Of a DNA stretch of 64,000 nucleotides, positions 7,968-18,342 are shown piece after piece. Origin of the DNA: Nisaea acidiphila (GTDB lineage Bacteria; Pseudomonadota; Alphaproteobacteria; Thalassobaculales; Thalassobaculaceae); the NCBI RefSeq assembly GCF_024662015.1, contig NZ_CP102480.1, forward strand, positions 2,576,501 through 2,640,500, in the 5' to 3' direction. The notes under the pieces are model-generated. The model ran no database searches. It was not told where the DNA came from and saw only the letters and a list, made by a program, of their open reading frames with translations. The position numbers were made by a program, and so were the translations under genes. Numbering within the stretch: position 1 is the stretch's first letter; every line of letters starts with the position of its first letter.

Positions 7968-8771
7968 TCAGGTCTTCGGCATCACGTCCAGCCGGACCAC
8001 CGCGCCTTCCAGCTCAGGTGAGGGCGCGGGGTAGTAATCCATCACCAGCGGGTCGTGCCCCGGAACGATATGGTCCGGGCTGTCCGCCAGCAGTTCGATG
8101 GTGTTGAAGCCGTTCATCATCGCGCCGAGGTCGTAGCAGATCACGAAGGGCTTGCGCTCGCGGATGTTCTCGTAGAAATGCGCGCAGTCCGAGGCGAGCA
8201 CGACCCAGCCGCGCTCGGTCCAGACGCGCACGCACATCAGGCCCGCCGAATGGCCGCCGATCTTGTGGATCGAGACGCCCGGCGCCAGTTCCGCGTCGCC
8301 GTCATGGAACTTCGCCTGTCCGCCATAGATCTTGCGGACCATCGCGACCACGTCCTCGACCTCGAACGGGCGCTGGATCGCCTCGAAACACATGCAGCGG
8401 CCGGTGGCGAACGCCATCTCGGAATCCTGGATATGGAAGGTGGCGTTCGGAAATTCGCCGATGCCGCCGGCATGGTCGTAATGCATGTGGGTGAGGATGA
8501 CGTCCTCGACCGATGCGGCCTCGATACCGAGCAGTGCCAGGGCCTCTGTCGTGGAGCGCAGCAGCGGCGCCCCGCGCTTCAGCGAGGCGACCTCGCCGAA
8601 CCCGGTGTCGACGACGAAGGTTCTGTTCTGGTTGCGGATGACCCAAACGAAGTAATCGAGCGGCATCGGGACGTCATGCGCGTCCGCGAACACGAAGTTC
8701 TCGTTCCGCATGCGCTTGGCATTGTGCGCATACCGTATGGCGAAAACCTCGTAGACTTCCTTACCGCTCAT
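7968..8771 (-). CDS. MBL-fold metallohydrolase, N-acyl homoserine lactonase-like
   Basis: 267 aa from ATG 8771, preceded by GGGGAG at 8-nt spacing; an in-frame extension to 8843 has no better site. The dinuclear metal motif HxHxDH is THMHYDHAGG, followed by a His in IGGHSAG, an Asp in ASDCAHFYENI and a final His in VPGHDP. The layout matches the AttM/AiiA-like lactonase branch of the superfamily, which hydrolyses lactones, but the branch also contains many uncharacterised esterases. It converges on the pha operon. Quorum quenching would be a guess; hydrolysis of a lactone or thioester related to PHB catabolism is equally possible. Confidence 0.75.
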   Translation of the reverse strand: MSGKEVYEVFAIRYAHNAKRMRNENFVFADAHDVPMPLDYFVWVIRNQNRTFVVDTGFGEVASLKRGAPLLRSTTEALALLGIEAASVEDVILTHMHYDHAGGIGEFPNATFHIQDSEMAFATGRCMCFEAIQRPFEVEDVVAMVRKIYGGQAKFHDGDAELAPGVSIHKIGGHSAGLMCVRVWTERGWVVLASDCAHFYENIRERKPFVICYDLGAMMNGFNTIELLADSPDHIVPGHDPLVMDYYPAPSPELEGAVVRLDVMPKT

Positions 8772-9002
8772 TCCCGTCACTCCCCTATACTTCGTTGCTT
8801 GTCCGAATTGTTTTGGGCAGCAGAGCACGTCGTGGCATTGCATGGCGAGAGAAAATATGGGAGAAATCCAGATAATAATTGAAAATCAGTAATTTAGAGC
8901 ATTTTCATTAAATGTTTTAGACCTGATCGAATCAATGAACGGTATCTAAAAATAAAACGCGTAATACCGGCGCTAAGACCAGCAACGGAGGAGACGGGAG
9001 AA
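8772..9002. promoter_or_regulatory. AT-rich divergent promoter region
   Basis: 231 bp between the metallohydrolase (minus) and a chemoreceptor (plus). About 8850-8970 is far richer in A/T than the surroundings and holds the dyad CATTT-N5-AAATG (8900-8914). It presumably carries both promoters; no site matches a known regulator well enough to name. Confidence 0.45.
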
Positions 9003-11015
9003 ATGTTCTCCAAGTTCAACGACATGAAGTTCGGCGTGAAGCTGCTGATCGGCATCGGGGGCATATTGATGCTGCTGGTCCTGAGCAGCCTGGCCTCGTT
9101 TTTCGGCCTCTGGGAAGCTGGCAAAGCGTTGTCGCGCTATGAAATCCTGACCGGCCAGGCCGGCCAGGTGACGAGCGCACGGGCCGATCTGTTGCTGGCC
9201 GATAGCAGCGTGAAGCAGTTTGTCATCGACGGCCGTGAGGAATCCGCCGACTCCGCGCTTTCCAAGATCTCCGCCGTTCGTCGCGATCTCGAGGTTGCGG
9301 AGAACAGCGCGCAGACGGATCGCCGGCGCGAGAGGATGGCAAGTATCCAGACCGGTCTCGGGGAGTATCGAGCCGCGTTCGACACGGTCGTCGAAATCCG
9401 CCAGAAGCGGGACGTCGCCATCGGCGAGGTCAACCGGCTCGGTGCCGGACTGGAGCAGCAGCTCTCCGATATCATGGCGGAGGCAAACGAGGCTTACGAT
9501 GCGGAAGCGGCATATAAGGCGGGCCTCGTGCTTCGGAGCATGCTGATCCAGCGTGCCGACTTGAACCGATACCTGCTCGATAACGACCCGGAAACATTCA
9601 AGCTTGTCGAAGCAGAAATCGAGCCGCTCGCTGTCGCCCTTGAGGATCTCATCGGCAATCTTCAGTTCGGACAGGACGAGTCCCTTATCAAGGCGTTGCA
9701 GGATCGGGTGGCGGCTTACCAGACTGGTCTGACAACGGTGCGCGACCTGTTTGTCTCTCTCAATAGCGTTCTTGAGGAGCAGCTGAAGCCGGCGGGCGAT
9801 GCTATTCTCGCGTCCTCCGAAGAGGCGAATGTCGCGATCCGCGACGAGCAGGACGCGCTTGGCTCGGAGGCATTGCAGGGCATCGAGAACACGGAGATTT
9901 TGACCGTGGCGGTGACCGCGGTCTGCGTTCTGCTCGGTCTTGTGGCTGCCTTTGTCATCGCGCGCGGAATTTCGCGGCCGGTTAAGGCCCTGACCGAGAT
10001 CATGGCACGGCTCGCGGACGGCGACTCGAGCACGGAAGTGCCGATGACGGAACGCGGCGACGAGATGGGGGAGATGGCCAAGGCCGTCATGGTATTCCGC
10101 GAGGGCATGTTGCGGAACGAGGAGCTGCAGCGGGAAAGCCAGGAGGCGCAGGAGCGCCGGGAGGTACGCACCCGCAAGATCGAGGAACTGACGCGCGATT
10201 TCGACAGTACCGCGTCCGAGACCCTCAAATCGGTGTCGGACGCGGCGGAGACGCTACGCGGTTCCGCCAACAGCCTGACCGAGACCGCGGACCGTTCCAG
10301 CAATATGGCCGGAATGGCATCCTCGGCGTCTAACCAGGCGACGGAGAACGTGCAGACCGTGGCGAGTGCGGCCGAGGAGCTCTCGGCCTCGATCACGGAA
10401 ATCTCGCAGCAGGTCACGCGCTCGACCCAGGCCGCCGACAAGGCGGTCTCGGACGCGGAGCAAAGCCGTCAGCTGGTCGGCCGGCTTGTCGACAGTTCCG
10501 CCAAGATCGGCGAGGTAGTGAAGCTGATCACCGACATTGCCGAGCAAACCAACCTGCTGGCACTGAACGCCACCATCGAGGCGGCCCGCGCCGGGGAGGC
10601 CGGTAAGGGATTCGCGGTCGTGGCGAGCGAGGTGAAGAATCTCGCCAATCAGACGGCGCAGGCAACCGACGAGATCGCGAGCCAGGTGCAGACCATTCAG
10701 GACGATACCCAGGAAACCGTTTCCTCGATCCAGCAGATCGCGGAGCAGATCGAGGAGATCAACACGATCTCCGCCGGTGTCGCCGCGGCGGTCGAAGAGC
10801 AGAGCGCGGCAACCCAGGAAATCGCCCGCAACGTGGCGGACGCGGCGGCGAGCACCGGGAGCGCCAACGAGAATATCGGCGGGGTCAGCGACGCGACGCG
10901 CGAGACCACGGCGATTTCCGGCGAGGTGCTGAGCGCTTCTGAAATGGTCTCCGCCAAGTCGAGCGACCTGGACCAGGTCGTGCAGCGCTTCCTGGCGGAG
11001 ATGCGGAAGGTCTGA
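9003..11015 (+). CDS. methyl-accepting chemotaxis protein
   Basis: 670 aa with GGAGGAG and GGGAG before the ATG. Order: TM1 (about residues 17-38), a long all-helical periplasmic sensor domain of the helical-bundle type (about 40-295), TM2 (about 299-321), a HAMP linker, then the cytoplasmic signalling hairpin with the invariant tip [31 protein letters not shown] (shown in parts elsewhere in the family). No C-terminal pentapeptide for CheR docking is present (ends EMRKV). It senses an unknown ligand and feeds a CheA/CheW system not in this window. A second receptor lies about 2 kb downstream; the two share the signalling domain but not the sensor. Confidence 0.93.
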   Translation: MFSKFNDMKFGVKLLIGIGGILMLLVLSSLASFFGLWEAGKALSRYEILTGQAGQVTSARADLLLADSSVKQFVIDGREESADSALSKISAVRRDLEVAENSAQTDRRRERMASIQTGLGEYRAAFDTVVEIRQKRDVAIGEVNRLGAGLEQQLSDIMAEANEAYDAEAAYKAGLVLRSMLIQRADLNRYLLDNDPETFKLVEAEIEPLAVALEDLIGNLQFGQDESLIKALQDRVAAYQTGLTTVRDLFVSLNSVLEEQLKPAGDAILASSEEANVAIRDEQDALGSEALQGIENTEILTVAVTAVCVLLGLVAAFVIARGISRPVKALTEIMARLADGDSSTEVPMTERGDEMGEMAKAVMVFREGMLRNEELQRESQEAQERREVRTRKIEELTRDFDSTASETLKSVSDAAETLRGSANSLTETADRSSNMAGMASSASNQATENVQTVASAAEELSASITEISQQVTRSTQAADKAVSDAEQSRQLVGRLVDSSAKIGEVVKLITDIAEQTNLLALNATIEAARAGEAGKGFAVVASEVKNLANQTAQATDEIASQVQTIQDDTQETVSSIQQIAEQIEEINTISAGVAAAVEEQSAATQEIARNVADAAASTGSANENIGGVSDATRETTAISGEVLSASEMVSAKSSDLDQVVQRFLAEMRKV

Positions 11016-11033
11016 CGCGGCGGACCGCGCGGC

Positions 11034-12209
11034 TTACTCTGCCGCCGCGACGGTCGCCGGCCGGCGGCCGGGGAGAAGCATCACGGTTGCGGTGATGATC
11101 GCGGCGGCGGCCGCGCCGGTCAGGAACATCGCCGGGAACCCGCCGCCTTCGTCATAGAGCCAGGACAGGCCCGGCACGACGGCGGCGGAGACCGTGAAGG
11201 TGAGCACGTATTTCACCGCATAGACCCGTCCGCGCCAGCGGTCCGGCGTGTAGCGCGCGACCAGCGTGTCGTTGATCGGGATCTGGCCGAACACCAGCAC
11301 CATCACCGCCGCCGACGCGGCCACCATGGCCCAGCCATCGAGATTGACGGCGATAAAGAGGGCGGCGGCCTGTCCGGCGGTGACGGCCAGGAAGATCGGC
11401 TTGATCGCGTGGCGGTCGATGGCGCGGCCGACGACGATCTGCGAGAAGGCGGCGGCAGCGTATACCGCGCTGGCGATCGCGCCGATCTCGGTCGCGGAGA
11501 AGGCAAAGCCGGCAAGCCGGTCGTCGAGCACCTTCGGCAGAGCGACCGTCATGGCGTTGAAGATAAAACCGCCGATCGCCGCCGAGATGCCGATAACCAG
11601 CAGAACGCGTTGCCAGCCGAGCGCCGGCGGGCCGTGATCCGCGCTCTTCGTCGCCGCGCTCTCGGGCGCCGGCGACGCACCGAGGCGGCTCCAATAGAGT
11701 CCGGCGCAGATAGAAACCGCACCGAGCAGGAAAAAGGCGGCGCGCCAGCCGGCGAAATCGGCGAAGGCGCCGATCGCTAGCGCCGAGGCGGCCACGCCCA
11801 TATTTCCCCAGACGCCGTTGACGCCGAGCCGCCTGCCCACATTGCCGCCGCCCTTGGCGACCATAGCGATGCCGACCGGATGATAAATAGCCGCGAAGAC
11901 GCCGAGGAGCGTGAGGCTGGCAGCGAGATGCCAGTAAGAGTCGGCCAGTCCCGTCAGGATGCTGGCGCCACCGATGCCGGTGAAGAAGATCGACATCATG
12001 CGCTCCCGGCCCCAGCGGTCGCCGAGCCAGCCTGCGGGCAGCGAACAGGCGCCGAAGGCGATGAAACTGCCGGTGGCCAGAACGAGTACGGAGCCGTAGC
12101 TGTCCCCGATATCCGCCGCGGCCAGCGCCGCGACCGCCGGAAACAGCAGCATGAACAGGTGGTCGAGCGCGTGCCCCAGATTGAGCAGCAGCAAACGGCG
12201 CGAATTCAT
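11034..12209 (-). CDS. MFS transporter
   Basis: 391 aa from ATG 12209, which has GGGAGGAG upstream. Twelve hydrophobic segments are discernible, with the MFS loop motif GWLGDRWGRERMM between TM2 and TM3 and a related VVGRAIDRHAIKP between the two halves. A His-Asp pair lies in TM1 (GHALDHLFMLLFPAV), as in a group of proton-coupled exporters. The substrate is unknown. It is divergent from an AraC-type regulator 59 bp away, a common arrangement for a regulator and the exporter it controls. Confidence 0.85.
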   Translation of the reverse strand: MNSRRLLLLNLGHALDHLFMLLFPAVAALAAADIGDSYGSVLVLATGSFIAFGACSLPAGWLGDRWGRERMMSIFFTGIGGASILTGLADSYWHLAASLTLLGVFAAIYHPVGIAMVAKGGGNVGRRLGVNGVWGNMGVAASALAIGAFADFAGWRAAFFLLGAVSICAGLYWSRLGASPAPESAATKSADHGPPALGWQRVLLVIGISAAIGGFIFNAMTVALPKVLDDRLAGFAFSATEIGAIASAVYAAAAFSQIVVGRAIDRHAIKPIFLAVTAGQAAALFIAVNLDGWAMVAASAAVMVLVFGQIPINDTLVARYTPDRWRGRVYAVKYVLTFTVSAAVVPGLSWLYDEGGGFPAMFLTGAAAAAIITATVMLLPGRRPATVAAAE

Positions 12210-12268
12210 CGAACTCCTCCCAAAGTGGCTGGTCAAAGGATTGCACAGCCCTTACCGTCTGTCTTGCG

Positions 12269-13093
12269 ATGAAAAGTCAGAAAATATCTGCAAACGGACA
12301 AATTTCCCCTATTCGGGCGGCGCTGGACGCGTTGCCTGCGGACTCGCCGCAAATCGTCGTGCTAGGGGCGTTTTTCGCGGCGGGGCACGATACGGGCCTG
12401 CACGACCATGACCGCGCGCAGTTCGTGCATGCGAAGAGCGGCATGCTGCAGGTCTGGACAGAGGACGGGCAATGGTCGGTGCCGTCCGGGATGGCGGTCT
12501 GGGTCCCGGCCGGCGTGACCCATCGTGTCCGCGCGGTTGGCGATGCGGAGTTTCTCTCACTCTATATTCGACCCGCAGCCCCCGGAGAGCGTGACGTCCC
12601 GGTGCCGGATCGCTGCGTCGTCTGCACGGTGCCGCCTCTGGTGAGGCAACTCATCCAGCGCTTGAGCGCTCTTGCCGAAGGCGGCGACCCGGCCCGGGCG
12701 GCGCGTGTCGCCGATGTGTTGGCCGACGAACTCGGCGATCTCGAACGCACCGATCTGCATCTTCCCATTCCGTCCGATCGCCGGGCGGCCGGTGTTGCCC
12801 GTGCTCTGCTCGACCATCCGGGGGACGATCGCAGCATCGCGGCCTGGGGACGCGAAGTCGGGGCGAGCGGGCGCACCTTGACCCGCCTGTTCCTGGCGGA
12901 GACCGGAATGAACTTTTCGGAGTGGAGAGCGCGTTGCCGGCTGATCGCGGCGCTCGAGCTGCTCGCCGCGGGGACGAGCGTGACCTCTGTCGCGCTGGAA
13001 ATCGGCTACCAGAGCCCCAGCGCCTTTGCCGCCGCCTTCTCCCGCACCTTCGGCATGGTGCCGCGAGAATATCGAGGAGGTAGAATAGGTTAG
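12269..13093 (+). CDS. AraC family transcriptional regulator with N-terminal cupin domain
   Basis: 274 aa. Residues about 25-100 are an AraC-binding cupin (HDTGLHDHDRAQFVHAKSGM, then VPSGMAVWVPAGVTHRV), and the C terminus has the two HTH motifs of AraC/XylS proteins, the second being GYQSPSAFAAAFSRTFGMVP followed by PREYR. No clear Shine-Dalgarno precedes the ATG. It is divergent from the MFS transporter and very likely controls it, sensing the exported or imported small molecule through the cupin. This type of cupin-AraC/MFS pair is common in drug and aromatic-compound export. Confidence 0.88.
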   Translation: MKSQKISANGQISPIRAALDALPADSPQIVVLGAFFAAGHDTGLHDHDRAQFVHAKSGMLQVWTEDGQWSVPSGMAVWVPAGVTHRVRAVGDAEFLSLYIRPAAPGERDVPVPDRCVVCTVPPLVRQLIQRLSALAEGGDPARAARVADVLADELGDLERTDLHLPIPSDRRAAGVARALLDHPGDDRSIAAWGREVGASGRTLTRLFLAETGMNFSEWRARCRLIAALELLAAGTSVTSVALEIGYQSPSAFAAAFSRTFGMVPREYRGGRIG

Positions 13094-13179
13094 GAACGAT
13101 TAAGCGTTGCCCATAAACCAATCGTTAAGTGTCGAATGAGATTATCGTCGGTCTCAGTCTGGCTCCGGAGCAGATAGAA

Positions 13180-15000
13180 ATGTTGAATAACTATTCCATC
13201 AGGGCGCGTATGTTCGCGATTTTGGCGATCAGCATCGCCTTTCTGATCGCGCTTGCGGCCTTCTTTTCCGTGCAACTGCGCTCCATCGGGGACGAGATCG
13301 AGGAGATCGCCGAACTCGACGTGCCGATGACGGCGATGCTGACTCGGGTCACGACCCATCAGCTCGAGCAGGCAATCCATTTCGAGCGTGCGGTCCGCTA
13401 TGGCGAAGAGATGAACAATTCTGCGCTCGCGGACGATATCCGGAAGAAAGCCAGAGAGCATTTCGCCCGCGAGGTCGAGGCGTTCCTGAAACACTCCAAG
13501 CTGGTCGACGAAGAATCCGAGGCCGCGCACGGGATGCACGACATCGCGGTCGAGCGCACGCTGAACGAGGCGGCTCTCGCACACTATGACAGGGTCGACG
13601 AGCGGATTGTCGCGATCTCGGCGGCGCACAAGGAATACGACGCGCATGTCATGGAACTCGTCGGGCGGCTCGAAGCCGGCGAATCGGGCGCCGACATCCT
13701 GCAGGCGATCGAGCTCGTGGCCGAGGAGGAAAACGTCTTCATCCGCGATCTGGAGGAGCTCAACCAGTCCGTCATCGCCTTCACCCGGCAGACCGCTGTC
13801 AGCGCCGAGGAACATGAGCATCAGACAGAACAGATGCTCCTGATCGCGACGGCGCTCGCGGTTCTCGTCAGCGCCGTGCTCAGCATTCTCGTCGCCAATT
13901 CCATCCTCGGTCCGATGAAGGTCGCGGTCGGTCTCATCGACAAGGTAATCTCCGGTGACACCGCCATCAGCGTTCCGTCGGGATACCGCGCGGAGATGGG
14001 ACGGCTGATGGAGGCGGTTCAGAAGCTGCGGGATTCCACGGCGGAGATCGCTGAAGCGCGTGCCGCGCAGGAAGAGGCCGAACGCGCCGCCGCAAGCCAG
14101 CGCAATGCGTCGCTGAACGACATGGCCAACACCGTCGAGATCGAGACCAACACGGTCTGGGAGAAGGTGCAGGGCGAATCCCAGCACCTGAACGACATCG
14201 CCGAGCAAATGTCCGGTTCGGCGCAGAGCCTCGGGGAAAACGCGACCGCGGTGAGCGCGGCGTCGGAAGAGTCCCTCGTCAATGCCGAAGCGGTGGCCTC
14301 GGCGGCGGAGGAACTGGCGGCTTCGATCACCGAGATCGCGAGCCATGTCGATCAGAGCGCCGAGATCGCGCGGTCCGCGGCTTCCCAGGCCGAGAACTCA
14401 CGAGCCGTCGTCGAAAGCCTCTCTGAGGCCGCGAACAAGGTTGGCGAGGTGGTCGGGCTGATCAACGACATTGCCGAGCAGACCAATCTGCTGGCGCTCA
14501 ATGCCACGATCGAGGCGGCCCGCGCGGGCGAGGCCGGCAAGGGGTTTGCCGTCGTCGCTTCGGAAGTGAAGAACCTGGCCACGCAGACGCAGAATTCGAC
14601 CGCGTCGATCACCGGCGAGGTAAACCGTATGCAGGAGGTAACCTCCGAGGCCGTCCAGACGATCACTCACATCATCGAGACGATCGCGAGCATCAACGAG
14701 AAGAGCGACGAGATCTCGGCCGCGGTACAGAGCCAGGATCAGGCAACCCGGGAGATCGCCAGCAACGTGACAGAGGCGGCCGCCGGAGCGCGCGAGGTTT
14801 CCGAGCGCATCTCGGTGGTGTCCCGGGATGCCCAGGGCGTCGGTTCGCTCTCGGGAGATGTATCGAGCGCGACCCAACTCCTGGGCAAGCAGGTCGAGCA
14901 GCTCAAGGCGACGGTTATCCGCGTCGTGCGGACGGCAACGCCGGAAGTCGACCGCCGCTCGAAATCCGTGCCGGTCGCGCACGACCGCCGGAAGGGTTAA
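13180..15000 (+). CDS. methyl-accepting chemotaxis protein
   Basis: 606 aa from ATG 13180, with GGAG 9 nt upstream; a GTG at 13129 in frame lacks a ribosome site. TM1 is about residues 10-31, followed by a helical sensor rich in acidic residues and His ([17 protein letters not shown]), TM2 about 223-243, HAMP, and the chemoreceptor tip [20 protein letters not shown]. The sensor resembles small four-helix-bundle types and has four to five His in one helix region, so a metal or haem ligand is possible but unproven. No CheR docking pentapeptide. Ligand unknown. Confidence 0.92.
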   Translation: MLNNYSIRARMFAILAISIAFLIALAAFFSVQLRSIGDEIEEIAELDVPMTAMLTRVTTHQLEQAIHFERAVRYGEEMNNSALADDIRKKAREHFAREVEAFLKHSKLVDEESEAAHGMHDIAVERTLNEAALAHYDRVDERIVAISAAHKEYDAHVMELVGRLEAGESGADILQAIELVAEEENVFIRDLEELNQSVIAFTRQTAVSAEEHEHQTEQMLLIATALAVLVSAVLSILVANSILGPMKVAVGLIDKVISGDTAISVPSGYRAEMGRLMEAVQKLRDSTAEIAEARAAQEEAERAAASQRNASLNDMANTVEIETNTVWEKVQGESQHLNDIAEQMSGSAQSLGENATAVSAASEESLVNAEAVASAAEELAASITEIASHVDQSAEIARSAASQAENSRAVVESLSEAANKVGEVVGLINDIAEQTNLLALNATIEAARAGEAGKGFAVVASEVKNLATQTQNSTASITGEVNRMQEVTSEAVQTITHIIETIASINEKSDEISAAVQSQDQATREIASNVTEAAAGAREVSERISVVSRDAQGVGSLSGDVSSATQLLGKQVEQLKATVIRVVRTATPEVDRRSKSVPVAHDRRKG

Positions 15001-15017
15001 GCGTCACGGACGGCCGT

Positions 15018-16727
15018 TCAGTCCGCTCTGTGCGGATCCGGTAGTTCGGCCGCATTCTCGATCAGTCGCACGTGGACGCGTTCTTCGCGTCCACGTGCGC
15101 TGATTTCTACAGATTCTCCGTTTTCCATCTCCATCCCGGCCGCCGCGATGACGGCTTCCGAGAGGATCAGCTGTACGCCGTGCTCCTTGGTGAGCGCTTC
15201 CAGGCGGCTCGCCGTATTGACCGTATCGCCGACGGCCGTGAGCCCGCGTGTCGCCCGGTAGCCGAGTTCTCCGACAATCGCGGGGCCGCCATGGATGCCG
15301 ATGCCGATGCGCAGCGGCTCGCTCAGATCCGGCGCCAGGCTCTCGTTCAGCCGCTTCAAGTTCTCGCCCATCCCCCGGGCGGCGGCGATCGCATTCCGGG
15401 CGCCCGTTTCGATGCCGCGATCGATCCCGAAGAGCGCCATGATCCCGTCGCCGATGAACTTGTCGATCCGCCCGCCGGCGGCCTCGATCGCATGCCCCAT
15501 CTCGGAAAAGTAACGGTTGAGAATGAAGACGGTATCGTAGGGCAGGCGCTGTTCCGTCAGCTTGGTGAAACCGCGGATATCGGCGAAGAGCACGACGATG
15601 TCCCGTTCCTGCCCGGCAAGATAGTCCGGCCGCGCGCCGGTATCCTCGACGCTGGCCTGGGTCGGCGGCAGCAGTGGGGTCACCTCGATATCGGTTTCCG
15701 GATAGGTCTGGCAGGCGAGGCGGACATTGTCCGGCGCTCCGACCCGATGCAGGACCCGGGCTTCCAGTTCGGAAGGCGGCGGCAAAGAGCGGAGGCCGGC
15801 GCCGATCCTGACCCGGCAGGTCGAGCACCGGCCGCGGCCGCCGCAGACCGATGCGTGCGGGATCCCGGCGAGCTGGCTCGTTTCGAGAATGCTGGCGCCG
15901 GCGCGGTGTCCGACTTTCTGGCCCGTATGGTAGGTCAGTGTCACGTCGGGTTCGCTCCGCTTCAAAAGAAAGAGCCGCACGGACCGGGCGGCGAAAGCCA
16001 TTACGACCAGGCCGTAATAGCCGTACTCCGCCGCGTCGACGACGAACAGTGCCTGCTTCAGATCCGCCCCGCGCGGGAGCTCGAAGGAGGCGACCGTATT
16101 GGCGAGCCAGGCCCGGTCCTCGGCCAGCCGGATCACCTCCATTCCCGAGGCGACGTGACCGGCGAGGGACAGCGTCGGCACGATCACGGCGAGCACCAGC
16201 CAGAGCGGCAGCAGCCGCCGGTACTCCGGCTTGTACCGGAGCCAGAGATGCAGGCCGATACAGCCGTGGATCCAGGCCGCGAGCAGCAGCACCGTCTGGT
16301 TCAGCGCGTAATGCGGCACGAACTTCCAGACCGTGAGCTGGACATAGAGATAGGACGGATCGGCGCCGAAGAACTCGTCCAGAACCCGGGTTCCGACGGT
16401 GTGATTGATAAGGAAGACGGGAATTGTGAGGCCGAGCGCGAGCTGAGCGATCTCGGCCCGGCGCATGTCCCGCAGCGAATCGCGACGGTAGATCGCGAAC
16501 AGCGCAACGATGAGGTGGATGGCGAAACCGCCATAGAGGGCCGCGGTGGCCGGCGGGCTGTGCCAGACACGTTTGAACCAGGTCCCACTCTCTTGCAGCA
16601 ACTCGATCGACAGGATGCCGACGGCATGGTTGAGAAGATGTGTCGCGACATAGACGAAAAGAATCAGGCCGGAAATCGTTCGGGCGCGGCGCCAGAGGGG
16701 GGTGTTCTGGCCGCGAGGTCTCGTCAT
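15018..16727 (-). CDS. CyaC-like redox-regulated adenylate cyclase: diheme-type 6TM + 2Fe-2S ferredoxin + class III cyclase
   Basis: 569 aa from ATG 16727. Residues 1-260 form a six-helix membrane anchor with His at 30, 34, 71, 109, 154, 160 and 191, placed in or next to helices as in the succinate-quinone oxidoreductase diheme-b anchors. A plant-type ferredoxin segment follows (CGGRGRCSTCRVRIG, then LACQT), then a class III cyclase with the metal Asp in VVLFADIRGFTKL and AVGDTVNTASRLEAL. Sinorhizobium meliloti CyaC has the same three-part build and its cAMP synthesis responds to quinone redox state, so this protein probably couples the quinone pool to cAMP. It is convergent with the second chemoreceptor and divergent from the ABC cassette. 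Confidence 0.88.
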   Translation of the reverse strand: MTRPRGQNTPLWRRARTISGLILFVYVATHLLNHAVGILSIELLQESGTWFKRVWHSPPATAALYGGFAIHLIVALFAIYRRDSLRDMRRAEIAQLALGLTIPVFLINHTVGTRVLDEFFGADPSYLYVQLTVWKFVPHYALNQTVLLLAAWIHGCIGLHLWLRYKPEYRRLLPLWLVLAVIVPTLSLAGHVASGMEVIRLAEDRAWLANTVASFELPRGADLKQALFVVDAAEYGYYGLVVMAFAARSVRLFLLKRSEPDVTLTYHTGQKVGHRAGASILETSQLAGIPHASVCGGRGRCSTCRVRIGAGLRSLPPPSELEARVLHRVGAPDNVRLACQTYPETDIEVTPLLPPTQASVEDTGARPDYLAGQERDIVVLFADIRGFTKLTEQRLPYDTVFILNRYFSEMGHAIEAAGGRIDKFIGDGIMALFGIDRGIETGARNAIAAARGMGENLKRLNESLAPDLSEPLRIGIGIHGGPAIVGELGYRATRGLTAVGDTVNTASRLEALTKEHGVQLILSEAVIAAAGMEMENGESVEISARGREERVHVRLIENAAELPDPHRAD

Positions 16728-16888
16728 AGGCGCGCTCAAGAACTCGCTCCGGATGTCCGCGTCAGCCCAAAAGATATTAGATAGGATCGCCTTAGAAAAA
16801 CCCAATTCTTTGAATCTTCTCAGAGATCGGGTACATGGCTGGGGTTGGGGAAACTCGCTGCTGTAGATAGGGACCAAGTTCGCAAGAG

Positions 16889-17614
16889 ATGAGCGCGTTA
16901 CTATCGATCCAGAAGCTGACCAAGCGCTTCGGACCGTTCACGGCCGTCGACGGCCTCGATTTCGAGGTCGGCCGCGGCGAGGTGCTCGGTTTTCTCGGCC
17001 CGAACGGGGCCGGCAAGTCCACGACAATGAAAATGATCTCGGGCTTCCTCGCACCGAGTGCCGGGACCGCGGTAGTCGCCGGACATGACGTGTGCAAGGC
17101 GCCGCAGGCGGTGAAGGCGGCGATCGGCTACCTGCCGGAAGGCGCGCCGGCCTATCCGGACATGACGCCGCTCTCCTTCCTCTCTTTCGTTGCCCGGATC
17201 CGCGGTCTGCCGGACGGCGATGTCGGAGACGCGGTCGAGCGTGTGATCGCGCAGACCCGGCTCTCCAATGTCGTGCTGCAGCCCATCGAGACTCTCTCGA
17301 AGGGTTACAAGCGGCGCGTCGGACTGGCGCAGGCACTGGTGCACGATCCGGAGGTGCTGATCCTCGACGAGCCGACGGACGGTCTCGATCCGAACCAGAA
17401 GCACGAGGTCCGCAACCTGATCATGAGCATGGCGGCGGAGAAATGCATCGTCGTCTCGACCCATATCCTGGAAGAGGTCGACGCGGTCTGCAGCCGGGCG
17501 ATGATCATCGCCCGCGGCCGCGTCCTCGCCGACGGCACACCGGAAGAGCTGAAGGCCCGCTCCGGCGCCGCGAGCCTCGACGACTATTTCCGCGAGGTGA
17601 CCGGCCATGCGTAA
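16889..17614 (+). CDS. ABC transporter ATP-binding protein of a Gld-type cassette
   Basis: 241 aa. Walker A is GPNGAGKST, the signature is LSKGYKRRVGLAQAL, Walker B is VLILDEPTDGLDP, with the H-loop in VVSTHILEEV. The form matches the GldA/NosF/CcmA-like single-domain ABC ATPases that pair with ABC-2 permeases. It overlaps the permease start by 8 bp. The four genes here correspond in order to gldA, gldF, gldG and a DUF4340 protein, a cassette found in many non-gliding bacteria where its cargo is unknown. Confidence 0.9.
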   Translation: MSALLSIQKLTKRFGPFTAVDGLDFEVGRGEVLGFLGPNGAGKSTTMKMISGFLAPSAGTAVVAGHDVCKAPQAVKAAIGYLPEGAPAYPDMTPLSFLSFVARIRGLPDGDVGDAVERVIAQTRLSNVVLQPIETLSKGYKRRVGLAQALVHDPEVLILDEPTDGLDPNQKHEVRNLIMSMAAEKCIVVSTHILEEVDAVCSRAMIIARGRVLADGTPEELKARSGAASLDDYFREVTGHA

Positions 17615-18341
17615 CATCGGCCTTATCTTCCGGCGCGAGTTCGCCGCCTATTTCGCGACCCCGCTCGCCTATATCTTCATTGTGATCTTCCTGGTCATGG
17701 CGGGCACGCTGACCTTCTTCGTCGGCGGCTTCCTCGCCCGCGACCAGGCCGATCTCAGGCCGTTCTTCGGCTTCCATCCCTGGCTCTATCTCTTCCTCGT
17801 GCCGGCGCTTTCCATGCGGCTCTGGGCGGAGGACCGGCGGCTCGGGACGATCGAGCTCTTCCTGACCCTGCCGATCACCATGTTCGAGGCGGTGGTCGGC
17901 AAGTTCCTCGCCGCCTGGGCCTTCACCGGGGTCGCGCTGGCGCTTACCTGCCCGCTCTGGATCAGCGTCAATTATCTCGGCAACCCGGATAACGGCGTGA
18001 TCCTCGCCTCCTATATCGGCAGCTACCTGATGGCGGGCGCCTATCTCGCGATCGGCTCGCTGGTCTCGGCGACGACCAAGAACCAGGTGATCGCCTTCGT
18101 GGTGGCAGCCGCGGTTTGTTTCCTCTTCACCGTCGCGGGCTCGCCGATCCTGCTGAACTATTTCGAGAACTGGGCGCCGGGCGGGCTCGTCGAGGCGATC
18201 GCGAAATTCGGCTTCCTCACCCATTTCGACGCGATCCAGCGGGGCGTGATCGACCTGCGCGACCTGATCTTCTTCGGCTCGACGATCGTCATCGCGCTGA
18301 TCGCGAATGCCTATGTGATCGACTGGAAGAAGGCGGAATAG
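17607..18341 (+). CDS. ABC-2 type permease, GldF-like
   Basis: 244 aa with six hydrophobic segments starting at FATPLAYIFIVIFLVMAGTL. The N-terminal RREFAAYFATPLAYI box and the RLWAEDRRLGTIELFLTLPI box after the second helix are typical of GldF/NosY-type ABC-2 permeases. It overlaps the ATPase gene by 8 bp and ends one base before the next gene, so the three are translated as a unit. It should form the membrane channel for the upstream ATPase. Confidence 0.88.
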   Translation: MRNIGLIFRREFAAYFATPLAYIFIVIFLVMAGTLTFFVGGFLARDQADLRPFFGFHPWLYLFLVPALSMRLWAEDRRLGTIELFLTLPITMFEAVVGKFLAAWAFTGVALALTCPLWISVNYLGNPDNGVILASYIGSYLMAGAYLAIGSLVSATTKNQVIAFVVAAAVCFLFTVAGSPILLNYFENWAPGGLVEAIAKFGFLTHFDAIQRGVIDLRDLIFFGSTIVIALIANAYVIDWKKAE

Positions 18342-18342
18342 G

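Noticed and set aside
7968-8771. Quorum-quenching lactonase
   Set aside because: The fold and metal motif fit, but no luxI/luxR gene is near and the branch contains many other esterases; kept as lactonase-like only.
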